Positions 10,328-20,854 of a DNA stretch of 64,000 nt are shown piece after piece. The translations under genes were made by a program, and so were the position numbers. Source of the stretch: Zea mays. Taxonomy: Eukaryota > Streptophyta > Magnoliopsida > Poales > Poaceae. The notes under the pieces were generated by a model. That model worked only from the letters and a program-made list of their open reading frames with translations, did not search any database and had not been told where the DNA came from. The stretch spans positions 14,336,434 to 14,400,433 of the forward strand of contig NC_050099.1 in NCBI RefSeq assembly GCF_902167145.1, written 5' to 3'. Position 1 is the first letter of the stretch, and the number at the start of each line of letters is the position of its first letter.

Positions 10328-12682
10328 ATGGATCCTAAGGGAAAGGGGATGGTGGTCAATGATAAGGAGAAAGAGTCCATCTTCAACGAGCCGAGGGACG
10401 ACAAGCCCACTGACTCAGGCTCGAGTCATAAGAAGAAGGACGGGAAGAAGAAGAGGTGCATCAAGAAGATCGTCTACTACGACAGCGACGAGTCTTCTTC
10501 TTCCCCAAGAGACGACGACTAAGACGAGAAAAAGAAATCGGTTAACTCAAATTTTTCATTTGATTATTCTCGTATTCCTTATAATTCCAATGCCCATTTG
10601 CTTTATATTCCTCTTGGTAAACCTCCACACTTTGATGGAGAGGACTACGCTTTTTGGAGTCACAAAATGCGTAGTCACCTTTTCTCTCTCCATCCTAGTA
10701 TTTGGGAGATAGTTGAGAATGGAATGCAATTTGATAGTACCGATAACCCTGTGTTTATCAACGAACAAATTCATAAGAATGCACAAGCTACCACTGTTTT
10801 GTTAGCATCACTGTGCAGGGACGAATACAATAAGGTGAGCGGCTTGGACAACGCCAAGCAAATATGGGACACCCTCAAGATATCACATGAGGGGAACGAC
10901 GCCACCATGATCACCAAAATGGAGTTGGTGAAAGGCGAGCTAGGAAGGTTTGCCATGATCAGGGGAGAGGAGCCGATGCAAACGTACAACAGGCTAAAGA
11001 CCCTGGTCAACAAGATCAGGAGCTATGGAAGCACGAGATGGACGGACCACAACGTCGTCCGACTTATGCTCAGGTCTTTCACTGTTATTGACCCTCATCT
11101 TGTGAACCTCATCCATGAAAATCCTAGGTACACAAAGATGACGCCCGAGGAGATACTCGGAAAGTTTGTGAGCGGGCGTATGATGGTCAAGGAAGCAAGA
11201 TACGTTGATAATGCATTGAATGGCCCAATGCCCATCTATGAGCCCCAGCCCGTTGCACTCAAAGCAACAAGCAGCAGCAGGGAGGCGCTATCTAGCAAGG
11301 TGGCACAAGTTGAGGCTGCCGTGCTAAACGAAGATGAGATGGCCCTCATCATCAAGCGCTTCAAGACGACGCTAAAAGGACGCAAGGAGCATCCCAACAA
11401 GAGCAAAGCAAAGGGAAAGCGCTCCTGTTTTAAATGTGGTAAGACTGGTCATTTTATAGCAAATTGTCCCGATAATGCTAATGATCAGGAACAAGAAAAG
11501 AGCGGGAAGAGGGAGAAGAAGAAGGCCTACAAGAAGGCGAAAGGCGAGGCACATCTTGGCAAAGAATGGGATTCGGATTGCTCTTCTTCCGACTCCGATG
11601 ACAAAGGACTCGCCGCCTCGGCCTTCAACAAGTCATCTCTCTTCACCAACGAGCGTCATACTTGCCTCATGGCAAAGGAGAAAAAGGTAAGCACTCGAGA
11701 TACCCCTAAGTATACTACTTCAAGTGATGATGACTCTAGTGATGATGAAGTAGATTACACAAGCCTATTCAAAGGTTTAGATAGAACTAAAGTAGATAAA
11801 ATCAATGAATTGATTGATGCTTTAAATAAAAAATAGACTTTTAGAAAAGCAAGAGGATATTTTATATGAAGAGCATGATAAGTTTGTAAGTGTGCAAAAG
11901 TCTCTTGTTTTAGAGGTTAAAAGGAATGAAATGCTTCCTTCGGAATTATCTGCTTGTCATGAAACTATGTCTAGCTTAAAGAGTATTAATGATGATTTAA
12001 ATGCTAAGCTAGAAGTAGTTAATAAATCTAGTTCTTGTGGCATGTTGTCATTTGTAATAGGTGTAAGGATTTTGATGTTGATGCATGTGTTGAACACCTT
12101 ACTTCTATTACAAAATTAAATGGTGAAGTGGCAAGTCTTAATACCCAACTTAAGACTTGCAAAAATGACTTTGATAAGTTAAAATTTGCTAGGGATGCCT
12201 ACACCGTTGGTAGACATCTCTCAATTAAGGATGGACTTGGCTTTCGAAAGGAAGCCAAGAACATAACAAGCCAAAGGGCTCCCATTCCCATCAAGGAGAA
12301 AGGGAAGGCCCCTATGGCTAGTAGTATTCAAAAGAATCATGCTTTCATGTATAATGATAGAAAATTTTCTAGAAGTTCTCATTATAATAAGAATTATAAT
12401 GCTTTTGAGTCACATGCTATGATTGCTTCAAGTTCCAATTTTAATGGTAGGCCTAGGAGAAACTTTGTGTCTCATGCTCCTAGGAGAATGTGTAATAAAC
12501 CTATCTCTGTCTTTCATGCTTGCAACACTACGTATGTATTGTCATGTAAAAACGAAAAAGTAGTTGCTAGAAAGATGGGGTCCAAATGCAAAGGAGACAA
12601 GACTTGCATTTGGGTCCCAAAGACTATTGTAACTAACCTTGTAGGACCCAACAAGAGTTGGGTACCTAAAACCCAAGCCTAA
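10328..12682 (+). pseudogene. gag: gag of element B, broken
   Basis: Same layout as the gag of A: MDPKGKGMVVNDKEKES leader with lysine-rich segment, capsid region (GKPPHFDGEDYAFWSHKMR), zinc knuckle CFKCGKTGHFIANC (complete CX2CX4HX4C), acidic SSSDSDD segment, coiled coil (NEMLPSELSACHETMSSLKS) and WVPKTQA end. Three lesions are visible: a TAA after DDD near 10520, a small deletion near 11836 that turns NKKDR into a stop, and a 2-base loss near 12035 (SSC/GMLS). The downstream pol is in the same frame here, one A being absent from the spacer relative to D. Confidence 0.82.
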
Positions 12683-15130
12683 TTTGCCTTGCAGGTTTAT
12701 GCATCCGGGGGCTCAAGCTGGATTATCGACAGTGGATGCACAAACCACATGACGGGGGAGAAGAAGATGTTCACTTCCTACGTCAAGAACAAAGATTCCC
12801 AAGATTCGATCATCTTTGGAGATGGGAATCAAGGCAAGGTTAAAGGACTAGGAAAGATAGCCATTTCATCCGAGCATTCCATATCAAATGTGTTTTTAGT
12901 TGAATCGCTCGGGTACAATTTATTATCTGTGAGTCAACTATGTAATATGGGATATAATTGTCTATTTACCAACATAGATGTGTCTATCTTTAGAAGGAGT
13001 GATGGTTCATTAGCTTTTAAGGGTGTACTAGACGACAAACTCTACTTAGTTGATTTTTCGAAAGAGGAGGCCGATCTAGATGCATGCTTAATTGCTAAGA
13101 CTAGCATGGGCTAGCTGTGGCATCGCCGTATAGCACATGTTGGGATGAAGAACCTTCATAAACTTCTAAAGGGAGAACATGTGTTAGGTCTAAACAATGT
13201 ATGTTTCGAAAAAGATAGACCTTGTGCAGCTTGTCAAGCAGGTAAACAGGTGGGAAGTACTCATAAGAGCAAGAATGTGATGACCACATCAAGACCTCTG
13301 GAGCTACTTCATATGGACCTCTTCGGGCCCGTTGCCTACCTCAGCATCGGGGGAAGTAAGTATGGTTTTGTTATTGTTGATGATTTTTCCCGCTTCACTT
13401 GGGTATTCTTTTTGCAGGATAAATCAGAAACCCAAGGGACCCTAAAGCGCTTTCTAAGGAGAGCTCAAAATGAATTTGAGCTCAAGGTGAAAAAGATAAG
13501 AAGCGACAACGGGTCCGAATTCAAGAACTTACAAGTGGAGGAGTACCTTGAGGAGGAAGGAATCAAGCACGAGTTCTCCGCTCCCTACACACCACAGCAA
13601 AATGGTGTGGTAGAGAGGAAGAACAGGACACTTATAGACATGGCAAGGACGATGCTTGGAGAATTCAAAACGCCCGAGCGGTTTTGGTCGGAAGCTGTGA
13701 ACACAGCTTGCCACACCATAAACTGGGTCTACCTTCATCGCCTCCTCAAGAAGACCTCGTATGAACTTCTAACCGGTAACAAACCCAACGTTTCATACTT
13801 TCGTGTATTTGAGAGTAAATGTTATATTCTAGTGAAGAAAGGTAGAAATTCTAAATTTGCTCCCAAAGCTGTAGAAGGGTTTTTGCTAGGTTATGACTCA
13901 AATACAAAGGCATATAGAGTCTTCAACATATCATCGGGTTTGGTTAAAGTCTCTAGCGATGTTGTATTTGATGAGAGTAATGGCTCTCCAAGAGAGCAAG
14001 TTGATCTTGATGATATAGATGAAGATGATGTTCAGACGGCCGCAATACGCACCATGGCGATTGGAGATGTGCGACCATAGGAACAACAAGAGAAAGATCA
14101 ACCTTCTTCCTCAACGATGGTGCACCCCCCAACTCAAGATGATGAACATGTTCATCAAGAAGAGGCATGTGATCAAGGGAGAGCACAAGAAGAACAAGTA
14201 ATAGAGGAAGAAGCACCACGTGCCCCTCAAACTCAAGTCTGGGCAACAATTCAAAGGAATCACCCCGTCAATCAAATTCTGGGTGACATAAGCAAGGGAG
14301 TAACTACTCGCTCACGATTAGCTAATTTTTGTGAGCATTACTCGTTTGTCTCTTCTATTGAGCCTTTCAGGGTCAAAGAGGCCTTGCAAGATCCGGACTA
14401 GGTGTTGGCCATGCAGGAGGAGCTCAACAACTTCAAGAGAAATGAAGTTTGGAGCCTAGTGCCACGTCCAAAGCAAAACGTTGTGGGAACCAAGTGGGTG
14501 TTCCGCAACAAGCAAGACGAGCACGGGGTGGTGACAAGAAACAAAGCTCGACTTGTGGCAAAAGGCTATGCCCAAGTCGCAGGTTTGGATTTTGAGGAGA
14601 CTTTTGCTCCTATGGCTAGGCTAGAGTTTATTCGCATTTTGTTAGCCTATGCCGCTCACCATTCTTTCAGGTTGTTTCAAATGGATGTGAAGAGCGCTTT
14701 CCTCAATGGGCCAATCAAGGAGGAGGTGTACGTGGAACAATCCCCTGGCTTTGAGGATGACAGGTATCCTGACCACGTTTTTAAGCTCTCTAAGGCGCTC
14801 TATGGACTTAAGCAAGCCCCAAGAGCATGGTATGAATGCCTTAGAGATTTCTTAATTGCTAATGCTTTCAAGGTTGGGAAAGCCGATCCCACTCTTTTCA
14901 CTAAGACTTGTGACAGTGACCTTTTTGTGTGCCAAATTTATGTCGATGACATAATATTTGGTTCTACTAATCAAAAGTCTTGTGAGGAGTTTAGCAAGGT
15001 GATGACACAGAAATTTGAGAAGTCGATGATGGGCGAGTTGAACTACTTCCTTGGATTCCAAGTGAAGCAACTCAAGGACGACACCTTCATCTCCCAAATG
15101 AAGTACACTCAAGATCTTCTCAAGCGGTTT
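12683..15130 (+). pseudogene. pol: pol of element B, first part
   Basis: One continuous frame from the protease (SWIIDSGCTNH) through the integrase zinc finger, the integrase D,D,E core ([22 protein letters not shown]) and linker into the reverse transcriptase up to [18 protein letters not shown] and [11 protein letters not shown]. Only three lesions, all TAG: Trp in MGWLWHRR near 13112, Gln in VRPQEQQ near 14078, and Trp in PDWVLAMQ near 14399. All are single transitions of TGG or CAG. The frame stops in a G-run at 15131, where it meets D's LTR without the LTR's own tip. The rest of pol is at 40594-41509. Confidence 0.85.
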
Positions 15131-16380
15131 GGGGGGGGGGTGAATAGGTGATCCTGTAAAACTTGAACTTTAATGCCACAAAACTTAGTTAGGAGTTAGC
15201 ACAATAAAGCCAAGTGGCTAGAGAAGAATTCTTGCAAGACACGATAACCACAAGAAGATCAATCACATATAGACACAGTGGTTTATCCCATGGTTCGGCC
15301 AAGTTCAACACTTGCCTACTCCACGTTGTGGCGTCCCAACGGACGAGGGTTGCAATCAACCCCTCTCAAGCGGTCCAAAGACCCACTTGAATACCACAGT
15401 GTTTTGCTTTGTTTACTATATCCTGCTTGCGTGGAATCTCCACAACTTGGAGCCTCTCGCCCTTACAATTTGATGTTCACAAAGAATCACGAAGTAAGGG
15501 AGGGATGAGCAACGCACACAAGACACCAAAATCAGAGCAACAATACGCACACAAGTCACAACACGAGCTCTCAACACAACTCAAAGAGTTCTCTACTCAA
15601 ATGGAGCTCTAGTTGCTATCACAAAGAATAGAATGCGCGAAATTGAAGTCTTGGTGCTTAGGAATGCTTAGAGAATGCTTGGTGTGCTCCTCCATGCGCC
15701 TAGGGGTCCCTTTTATAGCCCCAAGGCAGCTAGGAGCCGTTGAGAGCATTCCAGGAAGGCAATTCTTGCCTTCTATTGCCTGGCGCACCGGACAGTCCGG
15801 TGCACCACCGGATACTGTTCGGTGCGGATTTCTTTCCTTCTTTGGCGAAGCCGACCATTGACGGTTCAGAGCCGTTGGCGCACCGGACACTGTCCTGTGC
15901 ACACCGGACAGTCCGGTGCCCCCTTCTGACCGTTGGCTTTGCCACGCGTCGCGCGCGGATTATGCGGCCGACTGTTGGCTCACCGGACAGTCCGGTGCAC
16001 CACCGGACAGTCCGGTGATTTATAGCCGTACACCGCCGTCGAAGTCCCGAGAGCAGCCAGTTGACAGACGCCAGCCTAGCGCACCGGACACTGTCCGGTG
16101 CACCACCGGACAGTCCGGTGCACCACCGGACAGTCCGGTGCACCCAGACCGAGCAGCCTTTTGGCTGTACACAACCAACTTCTCCAAAATTGTTTCTCCT
16201 GTTTCTAGCACTTAGACACAATACATTAGTCTTCAAAACAATGTACTAGGTCTAGAAACATACCTTTAATCTTGATTTGCACTTCTTGAGTCCTTGGCAC
16301 AATTTAACACTTAGGCACTTGTGTTGGACACTTAATCACCAAAATACTTAGAAATGGCCCAAGGGCACATTTCCCTTTCA
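15131..16380 (-). repeat. 3' LTR of element D, missing its terminal ~14 bp
   Basis: Right end CCCTTTCA (TGAAAGGG on the element strand). The left end begins in a run of ten G instead of the expected TGAGAGCACCTATAGGGG. It has three palindrome modules near 16080-16145 where the partner LTR has one. The inverted TATA box is at 15711-15717. Confidence 0.85.
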
Positions 16381-17169
16381 ATCTCCCCCTTTTTGGTGAT
16401 TTATGCCAACACAATAAAAAGCAACTAAAAGAAGTGCAACATCAATGCAAATGAAAACTCAATTTTGTTTTGATTCAAATTTGGCATATTTGGATCATTC
16501 TTTGCCACCACTTGGTTTGTTTTTGCAAATCAACCTCAATTTCCTATCTCTAAGTCAAACACACTTGTTGAGACATAAAGAGAGTTGTTCCAAGAGAAAT
16601 TGATCAAAGATTTCAAAAACTCCCCCTTTTTCCCATAATCAACCATTCTCCCCATAAGAGGCCAACTTTTAACAAAAGAGACAATAAGAGATTTTTGACA
16701 AATCAAAAGCTCTATTCTACTATTTTCACAATTCTCAAGTGGTAGCTGATCCATTTGTTGCTTTGGCCTTATTTTTCTCCCCCTTTGGCATCAAGCACCA
16801 AAACAGGATCCATCTTGGCCCTTTAACCCTATTGCCTCACCAAAATCTTCAACTAAGAGTAGACAGGCAATAAGAGTACAAAGATGAACTTGGAATCAGT
16901 TACTCTTTCATCGGAGTGCAGTGGAAGTCTTGTATGGTCCAAGTCCACCTTTTCCCTTTCAAACCTCCTTTGAGACTAAATTAAACAAACTCAAGCACAA
17001 AGTTAGCCTCAAAGGGTCAAGTTGTAGCACATCTCCCCCTAAATATGTGCATCACTTGCAAATGGACTTGTGAGGTCCGGGGAGTGCTTGTACAACTTGA
17101 GCACCATAAATAAACAGCAAAATGCATTAAGGAACATGATCAAGGCATAAAACACATGTATGCTATAAA
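16381..17169 (-). other. 3' untranslated region of element D with repeated polypurine tracts
   Basis: No gene. On the element strand the polypurine tract AAAAAGGGGGAGAT abuts the LTR (16381-16395). Further GGGGGAG motifs occur at about 16618-16631, 16776-16787 and 17031-17040. Repeated polypurine tracts upstream of the 3' LTR are a known mark of sireviruses. Confidence 0.7.
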
Positions 17170-17452
17170 TCAATCCAGGTTCCGCGAATCTAAGACATTT
17201 AGCTCACTACGCAGCCTGCAAAAGGTCGACTCATCTAGAGGCTTGGTAAAGATATCGGCTAGCTGGTTCTTGGTGCTAACATAAAACACTTCGATATCTC
17301 CCTTTTGCTGGTGGTCTCTCAAAAAGTGATGCCGGATGTCAATGTGCTTTGTGCGGCTGTGTTCAACAGGATTATCCGTCATGCGGATAGCACTCTCATT
17401 ATCACATAGGAGTGGGACTTTGCTCAGATTGTAGCCAAAGTCCCTGAGGGTT
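17170..17452 (-). pseudogene. pol: pol of element D, C-terminal RNase H part
   Basis: About 94 codons, [18 protein letters not shown] to LNVLDSRNLD and a stop. It holds the RNase H residues DN of LLCDNES and the conserved ADIFTKPLD end of copia Pol. The upstream part of the same gene lies at 33984-34821. The frame is interrupted exactly where E is inserted (TSD GGGTT, 17448-17452). A Met codon that makes this piece look like a separate ORF belongs to the LTR of E. Confidence 0.85.
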
Positions 17453-18625
17453 TGATGCGTCACGATGCCCGATCTTCACGACGTAGGATCAATCTTCAGA
17501 TAACTAGCTTCGAAGAAGCCAAGATAACTTGCTGCAAGCAGCGATAACTAGTGCAACCTGACAAATAAAACTCGAAGCCAACCACCGTCTTTAACCGGCA
17601 GCCTGAATCGAGGATTCGCCCAACCACACTCTCAAAGAACCAACCAACACAGCCTACAATCAATCGAGGAAACCTCGAAGGGAGTAGGAGCACCAATTGG
17701 GAGCGGATGAAGCTGCCGCTTCTGCAATCCCGCGAAGGAATTCATAAGAGCAAAGGGGTAGAGATCACTCTCAATATTTGTTAGCACATAGCTGAACAAA
17801 AGGGTTCTGTTTTAGATTATCATAAGCTGCCTTACATCATAGACATAGAGGGGTATTTATACTAGTAACAACCAGCCTTAGCGAGGTATAAACATGAAAC
17901 AAAAGTATTTTCACGTGCTAATGTGAAGGAGCCTCTTCGGGAGATCTGCAGAGCTGATTTCCGTGTGGCTGTTTGACTTCTGCGCAGCCTTCAGTATTTT
18001 GACAATAACTTCTTCTAGGAATCTTCAAATGACGTGGGACTGGTTGCATTGGAAAGCTAACTTGATAAGCTTTCTCACCATATATAGCATGCTTAATGAA
18101 ACTTCGTAGAATGGTGCAGTTTAATACGAAAACTTGGTCATCAAGCAGACTGTTGACCTTCTGACCAGTCAGCACTAAAGTAGGTCGGCTGCCTTTCTGG
18201 TAGATTTGATTAAGTCGGCTTTAGAAGCATTGGAAACTAGACTTCAAGAGCTTTCCAAAAAGTACTTATGGGCCTTCATAGCTTTTGGGAATCAAAAGAT
18301 ATGACTGTTTCTTCTGGGCAGTTCTGTTGCGCTGGACTGACTCGGACATAGCTCTTCTTGCTGATTCGCCTTTGATATGTTTTGTCCTTCGTCTTTGGTG
18401 AACCTAAGTAATACCAACATACACGATTTAGGTAGCATAAAGTTCTCATTAGTGTTTAATTGAAATTCATAAAGTAGCGCGTGCACCTCTTGTTGTAGCT
18501 TCTTAGCTCGGCTACGTGTAATTGGTCCATCAAAGACTTGGGTTGGTGATGATGTTGGTTGTACTTGAGTTGATGTAGTATGACTTGGGGGTTGTAATGT
18601 ATTGCTTAATGGCATGGTCATACCA
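17453..18625 (-). repeat. 3' LTR of element E (1173 bp)
   Basis: Plus-strand left end TGATGCGTCACGATGCCC, right end GGCATGGTCATACCA (element-strand start TGGTATGACC, where the partner has TGATATGACC). An inverted TATAAATA box is at 17854-17861. The LTR start encodes the last part of pol. Confidence 0.92.
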
Positions 18626-18683
18626 TCCTCCTCCCCTTGAAAAGGAGTCGTCCTCGACTCTGAAATGTCTTCACTCGTATATG
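18292..18683 (-). CDS. pol: pol tail of element E, extending into its 3' LTR
   Basis: Continues the pol frame of 28175-30938 once F and one copy of its duplication are removed: ADLL at 28175-28190 joins PYTSEDISESRTTPFQGEEDG here. The frame crosses the polypurine tract and runs 334 bases into the LTR, through GPITRSRAKKLQQEVHALL, to a stop at 18292. An open frame reaching into the LTR, with an ITRSRAKK-type basic motif after the integrase C-terminal domain, is known in CRM-type and related grass chromoviruses. There it may take part in target choice. The upstream Met at 18834 lies in F and is not the start. Confidence 0.65.
18626..18640 (-). other. Polypurine tract of element E
   Basis: On the element strand TTTTCAAGGGGAGGAGGA directly precedes the LTR start TGGTATGACC, the place where plus-strand DNA synthesis is primed. 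It overlaps coding sequence. Confidence 0.75.
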
Positions 18684-18688
18684 GTAAG

Positions 18689-20007
18689 TGATAGTCGCCT
18701 AGAGGGGGGGTGAATAGGGCGAAACTGAAATTTACAAATATAAACACAACTACAAGCCGGGTTAGCGTTAGAAATATAAACGAGTCCGAGAGAGGGCGCA
18801 AAACAAATCCCAAGCGAATAAGCAAGTGAGACACGGAGATTTGTTTTACCGAGGTTCGGTTCTTGCAAACCTACTCCCCGTTGAGGAGGCCACAAAGGCC
18901 GGGTCTCTTTCAACCCTTCCCTCTCTCAAACGGTCCCTCGGACCGAGTGAGCTTCTCTTCTCTAATCAAAGCCGGGAACAAAACTTCCCCGCAAGGGCCA
19001 CCACACAATTGGTGCCTCTTGCCTTGATTACAATGGAGTTGTGATCTCAAGAACAAGTGAGAAAGAAAAGAAGCAATCCAAGCGCAAGAGCTCAAATGAA
19101 CACGGCAAATCACTCTCACTAGTCACTAGGGCTTTGTGTGGAATTGGAGAGGATTTGATCTCTTTTGTGTGTCTAGAATTGAATGCTAGAGCTCTTGTAG
19201 TAGTTGAGAAGTGGAAAACTTGGATGCAATGAATGGTGGGGTGGTTGGGGTATTTATAGCCCCAACCACCAAACTTGACCGTTGGCTGGAGGCGTCTGCT
19301 CGATGGCGCACCGGACAGTCCGGTGCACACCGGACAGTCCGGTGCCCCTGCCACGTCATCACTGCCGTTGGATTCTGACCGTTGGAGCTTCTGACTTGTG
19401 GGCCCGCCTGGGTGTCCGGTGCACACCGGACTTGTACTGTTTGATGTCCGGTGCACCGGCATGGGCGATTCTGACTTCTGCGCGCGCTGTGCGCGCATTA
19501 AATGCTCCGCAGGGAGCCGTTGGCGCCGAAAAGAGCCGTTGCTCCGCTGGTACACCGGACAGTCCGGTGCACACCGGACAGTCCGGTGAATTTTAGCGGA
19601 GCGGCTGCCGCGCGAACCCGAGGCTGGCGAGTTCTGGAGACCGCGCTTCCTTGGAGCACCGGACATGTCCGGTGCACACTGGACAGTCCGGTGAATTATA
19701 GCGCGCCGGCTTCCGAGAATTCCCGAGGGCGAAGAGTTTGAGTCTGAGTCCCCTGGTGCACCGGACAGGTACTGTTCACTGTCCGGTGGCACACCGGACA
19801 GTCCGGTGCGCCAGACCAGGGGTGCCTTCGGTTGCCCCTTTGCTCCTTTATTGAATCCAAAACTTGGTCTTTTTATTGGCTGAGGGTGAACCTTTTACAC
19901 CTGTATAATCTATACACTTGGGCAAACTAGTTAGTCCAAGGATTTGTGTTGGGCAATTCAATCACCAAAATTATTTAGGAACTAGGTGTAAGCCTAATTC
20001 CCTTTCA
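18689..20007 (-). repeat. 3' LTR of element F (1319 bp)
   Basis: Plus-strand TGATAGTCGCCTAG...CCCTTTCA. Differs from the 5' LTR at 19367 (G vs A), 19509 (G vs A) and 19680 (T vs C). Holds a CACCGGACAGTCCGGTG palindrome array (about 19308-19815) and an inverted TATAAATA at 19251-19258. Confidence 0.95.
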
Positions 20008-20854
20008 ATCTCCCCCTTTTTGGTGATTGATGCCAACACAAACCAAAGCAAACAGAGATATGCATAATTGAACTAGTTTGCATAATGTAAGTGTAAAGGT
20101 TGCTTGGAATTGAGCCAATATAACTACTTACAAGATATGCATGGAATGTTTCTTTCTTATGTAACATTTTGGACCACATTTGCACCACAAGTTTTGTTTT
20201 TGCAAATTCTTTTTGTAAATCCATTTCAAAGATCTTTTGCAAATAGTCAAAGGTAAATGAATAAGAGTTTGTAAAGCATTTTCAAGATTTGAAATTTTCT
20301 CCCTCTGTTTCAAATGCTTTTCTTTTGACTTAACAAAAACTTCCTCTAAAAGAGATCCACCTCTTAGTGTTCAAGAGGGTTTTGATATACCATTTTTGAA
20401 ATACTACTTTCTCCCCCTTTTGAACACAATAGGATACCAAATGATAAATACTTTTGGAAAGCACTAAGTTTTTGAATTTGGTGGTGGTGGTGCGGTCCTT
20501 TTGCTTTGGGCTCATTTCTCCCCCTTTTTGGCATGAATCGCCAAAAACGGAATCATTAGAGCCCTTTAAGTGCTTTTCTTCCCCTTTGGTCATAAATAAA
20601 TGAGTTAAGATTATACCAAAGACGAAATCCGGTCCTTTTGCTTTGGGCTTTTACTTTCTCCCCCAAAGACAAGGTCCTTTACTTGGAGTGATGGCGAAGG
20701 ATGAGTTACGGAGTGGAAGCCTTTGTCTTCGCCGAAGACTCCAATTCCCTTTCAATATACCTGTGACTTGGTTTGAAATAGACTTGAAAACACATTAGTC
20801 ATAGCATATGGAAGAGATATGATCAAAGGTATTTAAATGAGCTATGTGTGCAAG
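20008..20854 (-). other. 3' untranslated region of element F with repeated polypurine tracts
   Basis: No gene. Element-strand polypurine tract AAAAAGGGGGAGAT abuts the LTR (20008-20022). Similar G-rich purine motifs recur at about 20409-20421, 20516-20529, 20578-20588 and 20657-20665. Only the first has the LTR next to it. Confidence 0.75.

Noticed and set aside
17170..17463. Separate small gene starting MTHQTLRDFG
   Set aside because: The Met and next codons lie in the LTR of E or the duplicated flank. The rest is the end of D pol.
19028..19792. 254-codon open frame (also at 27195-27959) and similar frames at 3469-3864 and 15730-16236
   Set aside because: They run through the CACCGGAC/GTCCGGTG arrays of the LTRs, translate into repeats such as HRTVRCAPD, and occur on both strands. 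They result from repeat composition.
19300..19820. Regular palindromes with spacers, CRISPR-like at first sight
   Set aside because: Eukaryotic LTR context, unequal spacers, the same array in several LTRs, and no cas genes.
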